From assembly GCA_017303805.1 (NCBI GenBank), contig JAFLBQ010000003.1:168821-232820 (forward strand): a DNA stretch of 64,000 nt. Direction: 5' to 3'. The position numbers and the translations under genes were made by a program. Below are positions 8,884 to 17,749 of this stretch, in pieces. The stretch comes from Cytophagales bacterium (GTDB lineage: Bacteria; Bacteroidota; Bacteroidia; Cytophagales; Cyclobacteriaceae). Position 1 is the stretch's first letter, and every line of letters starts with the position of its first letter. The notes under the pieces are model-generated. The model had not been told where the DNA came from. It made no database searches and saw only the letters and a list, made by a program, of their open reading frames with translations.

Positions 8884-9414
8884 ATGATCAACCGGTTTAT
8901 AACAGTTGCAATTTGTGGCCTAATGGCATGGCTTACTGCGTGCAATGGAAACGAAACCACCCTTCCGCCCGAATATGAAGGCCCCCTGAGCGAAGCCGAG
9001 AGTGTAGTAATGCAATATGCCGAGAAAGACCGGGTAAAAGTTAAACTTACGGCTTCCAAAATTCTGGAATATAAAAATGGCGACCAGGAATTTCCCGGAG
9101 GTATCTTCATAGAATTTTATGACGAGGTGGGTTCGCTAACTTCTACCCTACGGGCCAACGATGCCTATTTTTTTAAAAGCGAAAATAAATGGCGCGGGCG
9201 AGGCAACGTAGAGGTAATCAACACCCAAAAAGACGAACAACTGCGTACGGAAGAATTGTTTTGGAAACCTGACACCAAAAAGATTTTTACCGACCAATTC
9301 GTTACTATTAAACTGCAATCTGAAGTGGTGTATGGAACCGGCCTGGAGGCTGATGAAGACATGAGCCACTACCAGATTAAAAATCCGGAAGGAGAGTTTG
9401 TAGTTGAAGAGTAA
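8884..9414 (+). CDS. lptC: LPS export protein LptC
   Basis: This 176-aa protein belongs to the LptC family, the inner-membrane-anchored periplasmic part of the LptB2FGC lipopolysaccharide exporter that passes LPS to LptA. It has a short hydrophobic N-terminus ending in a lipobox (WLTAC, Cys at about residue 20), so it is likely a lipoprotein, as is common for Bacteroidota LptC. The mature part has the family's beta-jellyroll order: VMQYAEKDRVKVKLTASKILEY, then IEFYDEVGSLTSTLRANDAYF, then LRTEELFWKPDTKKIFTD. It sits before a small two-helix membrane protein and a PpiD-like foldase gene, an envelope-biogenesis grouping. Confidence 0.9.
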   Translation: MINRFITVAICGLMAWLTACNGNETTLPPEYEGPLSEAESVVMQYAEKDRVKVKLTASKILEYKNGDQEFPGGIFIEFYDEVGSLTSTLRANDAYFFKSENKWRGRGNVEVINTQKDEQLRTEELFWKPDTKKIFTDQFVTIKLQSEVVYGTGLEADEDMSHYQIKNPEGEFVVEE

Positions 9415-9471
9415 ACCCCGGGCACAAAAAAATCACAACTAAAAATTGACAGTCGGGTTCATCGCAAACAC

Positions 9472-9630
9472 ATGAAATTACTGGACATTATCCTCCTCTC
9501 GCTGGCCGCCTTTTTTGTGATTATCGGAATTTACGAAACAATGGCCGTTGGCATTGGGCAGGCCTACACCTGGGTAATGCTTGCAGCCCTCATCTTCCTG
9601 TTTTATACCTACCGTAAAAAGCGCTCGTAG
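9472..9630 (+). CDS. Small two-helix membrane protein
   Basis: A 52-codon ORF starts at ATG 9472 (MKLLDIILLSLAAFF) and ends with a basic tail YRKKRS before TAG. Two hydrophobic stretches (about residues 3-22 and 31-46) are separated by a short loop ETMAVGIGQAY, giving a hairpin membrane protein with a positively charged cytoplasmic end. It lies 57 bases after lptC and before the ppiD promoter, so it is likely co-transcribed with lptC. No family is recognised. Coding status is supported by the clean start, hydrophobicity and position; it is shorter than many gene callers accept. Confidence 0.6.
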   Translation: MKLLDIILLSLAAFFVIIGIYETMAVGIGQAYTWVMLAALIFLFYTYRKKRS

Positions 9631-9690
9631 CATTCGGCCCGAAGCATTGTAACAACCTGATTTACAATAGGTATAATATTATTTGCCCGC

Positions 9691-9721
9691 TTTGGCGAAT
9701 ACAGATAACCCGTTAAATTTG
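9691..9721 (+). promoter_or_regulatory. Bacteroidota-type promoter of ppiD
   Basis: TTTG (9691-9694), exactly 19 bases, then TAAATTTG (9714-9721) is a full match to the Bacteroidota housekeeping consensus TTTG-N19-TAnnTTTG. The start codon is 55 bases downstream. Confidence 0.75.
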
Positions 9722-9776
9722 CGGTTCTTTAAACAAAACTGCCGGTAGTGGATCGGCTTCAAATTAAATTTTAGTT

Positions 9777-11906
9777 ATGGCATTAATAGGAACGTTGCGC
9801 AATAAGATGACCAAATGGGTAGTGGGGTTTGTGGCGGTGGCCATCTCTGCGTTTGTCTTAAACGACTTGTTTGGAAACGGCCCCCGGTCTGTTTTCGGAA
9901 ATGAAAATACGGTGGGCGAAATAGCAGGCGCTTCAATTTCGTTGGCCGATTACCAGGCCGCCATTCAGGAGCGCGAAAATAATTACATCATCAACTTTCA
10001 GCGCCAGCCGGGCGACCGGGAAAGACCGCTTTTACAACAGCAAGCATGGGAGTTACTGATTGTTCAAAAAGCCATTCAACCCGAATTTGAACGGGTAGGC
10101 GTGCGTGTTACTACCGAAGAAGTGTGGGATATGATTCAGGGAAAAAATATTGACGAGAATGTTAAAAATTCTTTCCTGGATTCTGCCGGAAATTTTGATC
10201 GCAGCCGGTTAATGAGCTATATCAATCAATTTAACAGCCCCGCCCCTACCGAACCCAACGCCTATGCGATGTGGCAGCAATCGCGCTACACCTGGGAAAC
10301 CTACCAGCGTGATTTAGGGTTAGGCCGCGAGCGCATTAAGTACGAAAACCTGTTGATAAAAACCAACTATGTAACCAAAGCCGAAGCCGAGCGCGACTAC
10401 CATGCACAAAACGATGTGGCCGAAGTGAAATACCTGTATGTACCTTTCTTTGCTGTTAGCGATTCGGCTGTTACCGTTACGGATAGCGATTTGAAAGCCT
10501 ACTACAACAAGAATAAAGACCGCTACAAAGGCGAACAAACCCGCAGCCTTAGTTACGTTACGTTCCCGATTGCCGCTTCGGCCCAGGACTCGCTGCAGAT
10601 GCGCGAAATTCTGGAAGATCTGAAAGACGCTTTTAAGGCCAGCACCAACGACTCGCTTTATGCAAGCACCCACACACAAGGCACCGAGCCTTTTACCCGC
10701 TATAATAAATCAAACTTACCTGCATGGTTAACTGAACAAAGTATTGCGGTAGGTACGGTGTATGGTCCTTTTCTGGATGGCGATTCCTATAAACTGGTAA
10801 AGGTTTCAAAAATTGAAAAAGGAAAAGAAGCCAACGCACGCGCAAGCCATATCCTTATCCGGTGGGACGATGAATCGGAAGCCGCCAAGAAAACTGCCAA
10901 AGAAAAGGCACGTAAAATTTTAGCTGAGATAAGGGGTGGTGCAAGCTTTGCAGCCAAAGCCCGCGAGCATGGCACCGATGGCACCGCCAGCCAAGGCGGA
11001 GATTTAGGTTGGTTTACATCTGGAGCAATGGTTAAGCCTTTTGAAGATGCGGTGTTGGGTGCAAAGAAAACAGGCTTGTTGGCCGATGTGGTTGAGACCC
11101 AATACGGCTATCACCTGATTGACGTAACCGAAGTGGCAGACTATACCTCTTATGCAGTTGCAACCCTTGAGGTACCCATTGTTGCATCGGACGAAACACA
11201 AAACGAAGCGTACCTGAAAGCGCAAACATTTGCTACCGACCTTTCGGGCACAAAAGATTTTGAAGCCCGTGCTAAAGCCGAAAATCTGGTTGTAAACCAA
11301 GCCAATACGATTCGCACTACCGACAGACGCCTGAATAACCTGGGCGAAGCACGGCAGGTAATTACCTGGCTATTCCGCGAAGGAAAAACGGGTAAAGTTT
11401 CTACTGTTTATGAATTAGACGATGTGTACCTGGTGGCGGTAATGACGGCCGAAACAGAAGCTGGTACCCGCTCGTTTGATGATGTGAAAGAAGAGATCCG
11501 GCCTGTTGTTAAAAACGAATTGAAAGGAAAAAAAATAACTGAGCGCCTGAAAGGCAAATCCGAAAGCCTGGAAGAGTTAGCCAAACTATTTGGAAACGAT
11601 GCTCAGGTTGCTTCGTCCAGCGACTTGAAATTTAATTCCAACACCTTGCCTAGTGTTGGGTTAGATCCGGTAGCAGTGGGCAAAATTTTTGCGCTTGAAA
11701 ATGGTAAACGCTCTGAGCCTTTTGCTGGCGAAAACGGAGTTTTGCTTGCCGAACTTCAAAACAAAACTACCGCCCCGGCCATTGGCGATTATTCCATGTT
11801 TAAGAATCAATTATTGCAAACTCTTAACGGTCGTTCAAGCTATGGCATAGCAGAAGCCATTAAAGAAGCTGCCCACATTGAAGATAACCGGTATAAATTT
11901 TTCTAA
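9777..11906 (+). CDS. ppiD: Membrane-anchored peptidyl-prolyl isomerase, PpiD/SurA-like
   Basis: This 709-aa periplasmic foldase has one N-terminal membrane anchor (about residues 13-30, KWVVGFVAVAISAFVLNDLF) as in PpiD. A SurA_N-type chaperone region follows (about 45-200), then a parvulin PPIase domain at about 352-447. That domain has the family start ARASHILIRW, the GGDLGWF stretch and the QYGYHLIDV end. A long C-terminal helical region (450-709) completes it. It should assist folding of proteins emerging from Sec and of outer-membrane proteins. It has its own consensus promoter and a strong terminator, so it is monocistronic, but it stands next to lptC. Confidence 0.9.
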   Translation: MALIGTLRNKMTKWVVGFVAVAISAFVLNDLFGNGPRSVFGNENTVGEIAGASISLADYQAAIQERENNYIINFQRQPGDRERPLLQQQAWELLIVQKAIQPEFERVGVRVTTEEVWDMIQGKNIDENVKNSFLDSAGNFDRSRLMSYINQFNSPAPTEPNAYAMWQQSRYTWETYQRDLGLGRERIKYENLLIKTNYVTKAEAERDYHAQNDVAEVKYLYVPFFAVSDSAVTVTDSDLKAYYNKNKDRYKGEQTRSLSYVTFPIAASAQDSLQMREILEDLKDAFKASTNDSLYASTHTQGTEPFTRYNKSNLPAWLTEQSIAVGTVYGPFLDGDSYKLVKVSKIEKGKEANARASHILIRWDDESEAAKKTAKEKARKILAEIRGGASFAAKAREHGTDGTASQGGDLGWFTSGAMVKPFEDAVLGAKKTGLLADVVETQYGYHLIDVTEVADYTSYAVATLEVPIVASDETQNEAYLKAQTFATDLSGTKDFEARAKAENLVVNQANTIRTTDRRLNNLGEARQVITWLFREGKTGKVSTVYELDDVYLVAVMTAETEAGTRSFDDVKEEIRPVVKNELKGKKITERLKGKSESLEELAKLFGNDAQVASSSDLKFNSNTLPSVGLDPVAVGKIFALENGKRSEPFAGENGVLLAELQNKTTAPAIGDYSMFKNQLLQTLNGRSSYGIAEAIKEAAHIEDNRYKFF

Positions 11907-11927
11907 TTAAAAGTAACCCACATACCT

Positions 11928-11958
11928 AACGCCCCGGGTTAAAAGCCGGGGCGTTTTT
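11928..11958 (+). terminator. Intrinsic terminator after ppiD
   Basis: AACGCCCCGG (11928-11937) pairs perfectly with CCGGGGCGTT (11946-11955) around 8 bases, followed by T residues. It ends seven bases before the next start codon. Confidence 0.9.
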
Positions 11959-11964
11959 ATTAAA

Positions 11965-12228
11965 ATGAATACCGAACAGATAAATAGTTTTAAAGAAAAA
12001 TTAGATCAGCATTATGCCTGGCCGGCACTCTATACTTTCAAGTTTATTGTACCCATCGAAAAACAAGCGGAGCTAAAAGGTCTATTTCCAAACCATAGCT
12101 CATCCGAAAAATTATCGGCCAACGGCAAATACACCAGTATAACCCTGCAAATGATGATGGCCTCAAGCCAGGCCGTGATTGACATTTACCTTACGGCCTC
12201 AAAAATTGAAGGCCTGATAGCCTTGTAA
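11965..12228 (+). CDS. DUF493 family protein
   Basis: This is an 87-aa cytosolic protein of the DUF493 (YbeD-like) family, small alpha/beta ferredoxin-like proteins thought to have a regulatory, ACT-like fold. Family traits are the segment YTFKFIVPIEKQAELKGLF and the C-terminal strand YTSITLQMMMASSQAVIDIY. Function is not established. It starts seven bases after the ppiD terminator and precedes the pterin dehydratase gene, which seems to have its own promoter. Confidence 0.8.
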   Translation: MNTEQINSFKEKLDQHYAWPALYTFKFIVPIEKQAELKGLFPNHSSSEKLSANGKYTSITLQMMMASSQAVIDIYLTASKIEGLIAL

Positions 12229-12235
12229 AAACCCA

Positions 12236-12266
12236 TTGGCGTGTACCCGCTTTGTAGTTACCTTTA
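12236..12266 (+). promoter_or_regulatory. Probable promoter of the pterin dehydratase-rsmI operon
   Basis: TTGG (12236-12239), 19 bases, then TACCTTTA (12259-12266) is close to the TTG-N19/20-TAnnTTTG consensus (last base A instead of G), 21 bases before the start codon. Confidence 0.5.
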
Positions 12267-12287
12267 AGGATAAAACACATTTTTGCC

Positions 12288-12518
12288 ATGTGGATAGAAC
12301 AGGATAACCGGCTGAAGCGCACTTTTACTTTTAAAAATTTTACGGAAGCCTTTGCCTTTATGACCAAGGTGGCGCTTGTTGCAGAAAAGATGGATCACCA
12401 CCCCAACTGGACAAACGTGTACAATCAGGTAACTATTGAGCTTAGTACTCACGATGCCGGCAACATCGTAACAGCCAAAGACTATGCGCTTGCAAAAGCG
12501 ATTGATCAATTAATCTAG
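12288..12518 (+). CDS. Pterin-4a-carbinolamine dehydratase
   Basis: This 76-aa protein is of the 4a-hydroxytetrahydrobiopterin dehydratase (PCD/DCoH, PhhB) family. These enzymes dehydrate the 4a-hydroxy pterin made by aromatic amino-acid hydroxylases. The active-site signature EKMDHHPNW (residues 33-41) fits the family pattern with the two histidines, proline and tryptophan. No hydroxylase is in view, so a role in molybdopterin or general pterin recycling is possible. Its TAG stop shares one base with the GTG start of rsmI, showing translational coupling. Confidence 0.9.
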   Translation: MWIEQDNRLKRTFTFKNFTEAFAFMTKVALVAEKMDHHPNWTNVYNQVTIELSTHDAGNIVTAKDYALAKAIDQLI

Positions 12519-13204
12519 TGGAAACCCGTAAGCCATCGTTGTATGTAGTTCCCACACCTATTGGCAACCTGGCCGATATAACCTTGCGGGCGTTAGAGGT
12601 TTTGAAAATTGTTGACACCATTTTAGCGGAAGACACCCGCACCTCTGGCTTTCTATTAAAGCATTACGCTATTACCAAACCGTTGCAGAGCTACCACATC
12701 TTTAACGAACATAAAACACTTGGCAGCTTGTTGCAGCGCATGCAGCAAGGCGAAGTAATGGCCTTGTTAAGCGATGCCGGTACACCCGGTATTTCTGACC
12801 CGGGCTTTCTTCTGGTACGGGAAGTACTGCGGGCCGGCCTGGCCATCGATTGTCTTCCTGGCGCAACAGCCTTTGTACCCGCGCTTGTTAAGTCCGGGTT
12901 TCCCACCGATCGTTTTGTTTTTGAAGGATTCTTGCCTCACAAAAAGGGAAGGCAAACTATTCTAAAAAAACTTGCCGAAGAAGAGCGCACCATTATTGTG
13001 TACGAGTCGCCACACCGCCTGATAAAACTGTTGGAACAATTGTGCGAATATTTTGGCGAGACCCGGTTGGTTTCTGTTTCGCGCGAGCTTACCAAGTTAC
13101 ACGAAGAAACGTTTACCGGCCCCGCGCGCGAGGTACTTATGCATTTTCAACAAAAAGAAGTGAAAGGAGAAATTGTTGTTGTAATTGATGGCCAAAAAAA
13201 TTAA
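12518..13204 (+). CDS. rsmI: 16S rRNA (cytidine-1402-2'-O)-methyltransferase RsmI
   Basis: This 228-aa SAM-dependent methyltransferase of the tetrapyrrole-methylase superfamily 2'-O-methylates C1402 in the ribosomal decoding centre. The family N-terminus LYVVPTPIGNLADITLRALEVL is present, followed by ILAEDTRTSG and LLSDAGTPGISDPGFLLVRE, both RsmI hallmarks. It starts with GTG in a TAGTG overlap with the upstream gene. No ATG lies early enough to keep the VPTPIGNL motif. At about 230 aa it lacks the C-terminal extension of E. coli RsmI (286 aa). The next gene begins 17 bases before its end. Confidence 0.93.
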   Translation: METRKPSLYVVPTPIGNLADITLRALEVLKIVDTILAEDTRTSGFLLKHYAITKPLQSYHIFNEHKTLGSLLQRMQQGEVMALLSDAGTPGISDPGFLLVREVLRAGLAIDCLPGATAFVPALVKSGFPTDRFVFEGFLPHKKGRQTILKKLAEEERTIIVYESPHRLIKLLEQLCEYFGETRLVSVSRELTKLHEETFTGPAREVLMHFQQKEVKGEIVVVIDGQKN

Positions 13205-13964
13205 CAAGCGTTTCCACGCATGGATTTTATTTGCTCTGGCAGTACTGTTGCTTGCTGCAGCGTGGTTAATGAAATCTTTTCCGGTATTGATTTTTGCTGC
13301 GTTATCACCCCTGTTTGCAATCAGCGACCAGGCAAAAGAACAACCATCGCCCTGGTATAGGTTTGAATTGATCTTAATTGCCAGCGCAGCCGGGCTTTGG
13401 GCAGCCGCTTCGTTTAGTGCCAGCGCACTCGTACCTGTGTTGTTGCAAGCCATTGCCTTTACGCTGGTTTTTGTTGCCTATGTATTTGCCCACAAAAACC
13501 TGGGGCCTAAATTGGGTAAGTTTACTGTTATCTTTTTCTGGCTTGGTCTTGAGTACCTTGCCTTAAAACTTCCGTGGGCTGCACAGGTGCACTACCTGGC
13601 CAATGCACTCGTACTTAAAGCCGAATGGTACCGATGGACAATTTACACCGGGTACCTGGGTGTAAGCCTTTGGATATTAGTAGCCAACTTGCTCTTCTAT
13701 TTTAGTCTTTTCAGGCCCGAGGGATTTTCAGCGCTCTTTTTTGGAGCCGCGGTGGTAGTAGTGCTGGCACCCCTTTTCTACTCGTTGCAGACTGCCGGTG
13801 CGGCCATTACCTCTACCACCATGTTGGAATTTTACACTACCACGTCCACTTCGCTTCCGGAAAAATACCTGCAGCGTGGCGAGTGGGTGGCTCGAACTGC
13901 AGCGTGGGTTTCGGTGTTAATTCTTATGTTAGCTTTTGTAAAAAATTATACCCGTAAAAAATGA
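13188..13964 (+). CDS. Polytopic membrane protein resembling the membrane domain of apolipoprotein N-acyltransferase
   Basis: This 258-aa protein is almost wholly membrane-embedded, with seven to eight hydrophobic segments. The central part (about residues 115-180: FFWLGLEYLALKLPW, then WTIYTGYLGVSLWILVANLLF) follows the pattern W..E-x(n)-PW-x(n)-W....G..G.S......N of the N-terminal transmembrane domain of Lnt. The catalytic nitrilase-like domain of Lnt, with its Glu-Lys-Cys triad, is absent. The similarity is my reading from motifs, not a search. Coupling to rsmI (17-base overlap) and to suhB (ATGA overlap) places it within an operon. A TTG at 13185 directly precedes the chosen ATG. Confidence 0.65.
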   Translation: MAKKINKRFHAWILFALAVLLLAAAWLMKSFPVLIFAALSPLFAISDQAKEQPSPWYRFELILIASAAGLWAAASFSASALVPVLLQAIAFTLVFVAYVFAHKNLGPKLGKFTVIFFWLGLEYLALKLPWAAQVHYLANALVLKAEWYRWTIYTGYLGVSLWILVANLLFYFSLFRPEGFSALFFGAAVVVVLAPLFYSLQTAGAAITSTTMLEFYTTTSTSLPEKYLQRGEWVARTAAWVSVLILMLAFVKNYTRKK

Positions 13965-14755
13965 ATCTCGCTACACTTGAAAAAGAAACCATTGATTTGT
14001 GCAACGAGGTTGGCGATTTTATGGTGCACGAACTTGAGAACTTCGATCTTACGCGCATAGAACAAAAGGGAAGCGCCAGCAACCTGGTATCGTACGTAGA
14101 TAAAGAATCAGAAAAAAAATTAGTAGCCCGGTTAAGTAAACTCTTGCCCGGTTCTGGTTTTTTAGGCGAAGAAGGAACAAACGTGCAAAGCAGCAACGCC
14201 TACACCTGGATTATCGACCCGCTGGACGGAACCACCAACTATTTGCACGGCTTGCCCATTTTTGCTATTAGCATTGGGCTGCAGCGGGAAGACAAAACCG
14301 TATTGGGTGTTGTGTACGATGTGAGCAATAAAAATTGCTACCACGCCACTGAAAGCGGAGCTGCCTTTTGCAACGACAAAGAGATTAAGGTTTCGGGTAT
14401 TTCTACCTTACAGGAAAGTTTACTGGCCACCGGATTTCCCTATTATCATTCGGCAAAAAAAGAAGACTACCTGGAGATCATAAAAACATTTTTGGAAAAA
14501 ACGCATGGCATTCGCAGGTTGGGAAGTGCGGCTATGGATTTAGCGTACGTTGCGTGTGGAAAATTAGAGGGGTTCTTTGAATACAATCTGAATGCCTGGG
14601 ATGTGGCAGCGGGAGCGCTTATTGTGCAACAGGCCGGAGGTGTAGTTACCGATTTCTCGGGCGGCACGAATTATTTACATGGTGGCGAGTTGTGCGCAGC
14701 CGGAAAAATTCATAACGAAATGCTTACCGAAATCCGGAAGCGCTGGTTTCCCTAG
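13961..14755 (+). CDS. suhB: Inositol monophosphatase family protein (SuhB-like)
   Basis: This 264-aa Mg2+-dependent phosphatase has both superfamily signatures: the metal-binding DPLDGTTNYLHG (about residues 86-97, with an upstream GEEG glutamate) and WDVAAGALIVQQAGG near residue 210. Known activities of the family include inositol-1-phosphatase and, in bacteria, SuhB in rRNA antitermination; the sugar-phosphate or CysQ-like alternatives are less likely given the motif spacing. It overlaps the preceding gene by ATGA and ends the operon five bases before a convergent permease gene, with no obvious terminator in between. Confidence 0.88.
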   Translation: MNLATLEKETIDLCNEVGDFMVHELENFDLTRIEQKGSASNLVSYVDKESEKKLVARLSKLLPGSGFLGEEGTNVQSSNAYTWIIDPLDGTTNYLHGLPIFAISIGLQREDKTVLGVVYDVSNKNCYHATESGAAFCNDKEIKVSGISTLQESLLATGFPYYHSAKKEDYLEIIKTFLEKTHGIRRLGSAAMDLAYVACGKLEGFFEYNLNAWDVAAGALIVQQAGGVVTDFSGGTNYLHGGELCAAGKIHNEMLTEIRKRWFP

Positions 14756-14760
14756 AGTGT

Positions 14761-17169
14761 CTACTCCGACCTTAGCGAATGCGTGGGATTAGCCAGCGCA
14801 GCTTTTACCGATCGGTAAGCAACCGTAGCAACCGCAATTAGCAAGGTAATTCCAAGGCCTGCTACTAAAATAACCGGGCTCATAGTAATCTTATAGGCAA
14901 ACTGTTCGAGATATTGATTGGCCGCATACCAGGCTATGGGTGCCGCCATGCAAAAACCAATCAGAATAAGCCTTACAAATTCTTTGGAGAATAACATCAG
15001 AATACTCTCTACAGATGCACCCAACACTTTGCGAACCCCAATCTCTTTTGTCTTTTGATTGGCCATAAAAACCGTTAACCCTACTAACCCCAGGCAACCG
15101 ATAAAAATAGCAAGCGAGGTAAAGATAGAGAGCAACACCGACATGCGCTGCTCGCTTTCATAAAACTCCTGAATCTGATCATCTAAAAACCGATAAGAAA
15201 ATATGCATTCCGGATAGGCCTGCTCCCATTTTGCCTGCACTTGCTTCAAGGCATCTTGCATGCTTTGTGGATTTAGTTTTACAGATAAGGTACGATAGCC
15301 CCGCACCCGGTTAAACATAATGGTTGCTTCCAATGGGTCTTGCAACGAAACGGTATGAAAATTTTTAACCACCCCACCCACCGGCCGGGTTCTACCCCAC
15401 ATGCGAACCTGCTTGCCAATAATTTCTTCGGGGTTGGCATAGCCCACAACCTGAACAAACCGCTCGTTTACTACAAACGTTTGGGCCGTATCGCCATCGG
15501 CCACACCTGCACCGGCCAGTATTTTCAGGTCGTATAAGTCCAGGTAATTTCCGTCAACCTGCTTTACCTGCGTTGCATAGTGCTTATCATCGCCTTCTAT
15601 TGTAAAATCGGTAGTAGAAACGCTGCCTGAAGAGGGAGCGGTACTGCTCAAACTTGCGGCCTCCACACCAGCAATGGTAAGTAAATCGGTGCGTAGCGTA
15701 CGCATTTTACTTTCTCCTGCTTCTGCCGGTTGCTCGGCTACCGGTATATTCACGGTTACAATGGCATCTTTTCGAAAACCCAGTTCTTTGTTGCGCAGGT
15801 AATTCATCTGACTAATCAGTACTACCGTGCCAATAATCAGCAATTGTGAAATAACAAACTGAAGTACAACCAGGCTTCTGCGCAAATTAAAACCCGAAGT
15901 GTGCGAAGCCCTAATTTGGTTTTTAAGAGCACTAACCGGATTATACTTACTTAAAACCAGGGCCGGGTAAAAACCCGACAAGCATGCCACTACAATTAAA
16001 GTAGTTGCTAAAAATATCCAAAGCGAAACATCGGTACCGAATTTTAATGCTAACGTAAGATCCAGAAAGGGATTAAGAAAGGTTAAGCCTACTTCTGCCA
16101 CTACAATTGCAATTACAACCGAAACCAACGTTACTAAAAATGTTTCGCCTAAAAACTGAAAGATTAATTGCGGGCGCGAACTACCCAGTGATTTGCGGAT
16201 ACCTACTTCTTTAGAGCGCTTCACAGCTTCGGCTGTGGTAAGGTTGATAAAGTTGATGCAGGCCGTTAGCAGCAGAAACACGCCAATTAAACTAAGGGTG
16301 GTAAGCGTAGTGGCGCTTACGGTATTGTAATTATAATTACCGAAGCGATCGTCAAAGTGAATTTCATTAAAAGGTTGCAGAACAAATGCTGTGTGATCGC
16401 GATTGCGCGTGGAATCGCCCAGGTACTTGGTTACAAAGGCCGGCATGCGCGCCTCTATAGCTGCTATGGTACTACCGTTTTTTACGGTGAAGTAACAATG
16501 GTCATCACTCCAGATTCCCGTCCAGGCGCTTTCATCTCTTTCTTTTTTTACGGTGATATACGAGGCCAATACATCAAAAGGTAAATCAGTATTGGTTGGA
16601 TAATCTTCCATGATGGCAGTTACTCGAAATTCATTATCATCAAAGCGCAACACTTCTCCTATGGCATCTTCTTTTCCAAAGTACTTTATGGCCGATCGTT
16701 TTGAGAGGATCACCTCGTTGGGCTCATCCAAACCTTTATCCGCATTGCCAATTAAAATTTTACGATCGAAGATTTTAAAGAAATTTGGTTCTGCATATGC
16801 TATCCCGCTTTCTTCATCATATTTCTTGGAGTCGGCATTTGGTTGCGGAATCACAATCAAACCCCCGTTTCTATAGGAAATAAAAGTTACTTCTTCTGCC
16901 TCGGGGAAATCACCACGGAAAACTTCTGGAAACCCCGGATAAACTCCGGAAGTGTAATTCTTTCCATCGTTACCATCCGATTGCACATTGGCCCGGTAAA
17001 TTCGTGTGTAGTTACTATGATAGGTATCGAAACTTTTATGATGCCGCACCAGCAAAAAAAGAATGAGGCTGGTAGCAAGACCCAGGGTAAGTCCGCTGAT
17101 GTTCAGAAAAGTGGTTCCCCGCTGGCGAAGCAGGTTGCGCAAGGCGGTTTTAAAGTAATTTTTGAACAT
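14761..17169 (-). CDS. ABC transporter permease, FtsX/MacB type
   Basis: This 802-aa membrane protein has the duplicated layout of Bacteroidota MacB-like permeases. It has an N-terminal TM (NISGLTLGLATSLILFLLV), a MacB periplasmic core domain (about 45-250), and an FtsX domain with three TMs (about 290-430). A single TM and second periplasmic domain follow, then a final FtsX domain (about 690-800) with the coupling motif TKEIGVRKVLGAS, mirrored by KEVGIRKSLGSS in the first half. No ATP-binding subunit gene is adjacent, so the partner ATPase is encoded elsewhere. Such proteins move lipopeptides, macrolides or act as mechanotransmitters. I chose the ATG giving MFKNYFKTALRNL, the family start; an upstream TTG at 17205 would add 12 residues. 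Confidence 0.87.
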   Translation of the reverse strand: MFKNYFKTALRNLLRQRGTTFLNISGLTLGLATSLILFLLVRHHKSFDTYHSNYTRIYRANVQSDGNDGKNYTSGVYPGFPEVFRGDFPEAEEVTFISYRNGGLIVIPQPNADSKKYDEESGIAYAEPNFFKIFDRKILIGNADKGLDEPNEVILSKRSAIKYFGKEDAIGEVLRFDDNEFRVTAIMEDYPTNTDLPFDVLASYITVKKERDESAWTGIWSDDHCYFTVKNGSTIAAIEARMPAFVTKYLGDSTRNRDHTAFVLQPFNEIHFDDRFGNYNYNTVSATTLTTLSLIGVFLLLTACINFINLTTAEAVKRSKEVGIRKSLGSSRPQLIFQFLGETFLVTLVSVVIAIVVAEVGLTFLNPFLDLTLALKFGTDVSLWIFLATTLIVVACLSGFYPALVLSKYNPVSALKNQIRASHTSGFNLRRSLVVLQFVISQLLIIGTVVLISQMNYLRNKELGFRKDAIVTVNIPVAEQPAEAGESKMRTLRTDLLTIAGVEAASLSSTAPSSGSVSTTDFTIEGDDKHYATQVKQVDGNYLDLYDLKILAGAGVADGDTAQTFVVNERFVQVVGYANPEEIIGKQVRMWGRTRPVGGVVKNFHTVSLQDPLEATIMFNRVRGYRTLSVKLNPQSMQDALKQVQAKWEQAYPECIFSYRFLDDQIQEFYESEQRMSVLLSIFTSLAIFIGCLGLVGLTVFMANQKTKEIGVRKVLGASVESILMLFSKEFVRLILIGFCMAAPIAWYAANQYLEQFAYKITMSPVILVAGLGITLLIAVATVAYRSVKAALANPTHSLRSE

Positions 17170-17373
17170 TGGTGCAGGGGTTTTTATAACGATGCCTTTT
17201 GGCAACTGAAAGTTTGATTAGCCGTTTTTCAATATCTGTGCCACCGGGTTTTTGCATTAATTAGGCCTACTGTTCTAGCAAGGTTGTCCAATTACCGGCC
17301 ATTTTCGTCCGGCTGCGGACAGGTTTTTTTAGAATTGGTAGCCAAGGCACAGTAAAGTTTGTAGTTTTGAATC

Positions 17374-17526
17374 ATGCTTCAGCAAGTTCTTATTGCCACC
17401 TTATTTATGGCCGCCCTGTTTTACCTGGGCCGTATGGGTTGGCGCGCATGGTATTCTAAAAAAGCCTGCGGGGCCGGATGCACTAAGTGTACCGAAGCAC
17501 TGGAAACACCTGTAAAGCGCACTTGA
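17374..17526 (+). CDS. FeoB-associated Cys-rich membrane protein
   Basis: This 50-aa protein has one N-terminal transmembrane helix (about residues 3-20, LQQVLIATLFMAALFYLG) and a short basic cytoplasmic tail with the cysteine cluster ACGAGCTKC. This is the pattern of small proteins annotated as FeoB-associated Cys-rich membrane proteins, proposed to act with ferrous-iron transport or as Fe-S/redox switches. No feoAB is in the window, so the iron role is inferred from family resemblance alone. The gene is isolated in the intergenic region between the permease and the radical SAM gene. Confidence 0.7.
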   Translation: MLQQVLIATLFMAALFYLGRMGWRAWYSKKACGAGCTKCTEALETPVKRT

Positions 17527-17749
17527 GCCACTCAATTTCTTGAAATTTGGACTTCCTCCGGAATTATGCATTTTGCGCAACGCATTTTGTATGATTAATC
17601 CATTTTTACTTAAAGGGCACTAAGCGCCTGCAGCGTGCAGTGTTCAATCAAAGCGTTGGAAGATCGCGAATTAGTTGTGCAGGAATCAGGAAGCTACCGC
17701 GTGTACGATGTCTTTCTGGGGCGCTGTATCTCTTACCAATTTGCTTAAA

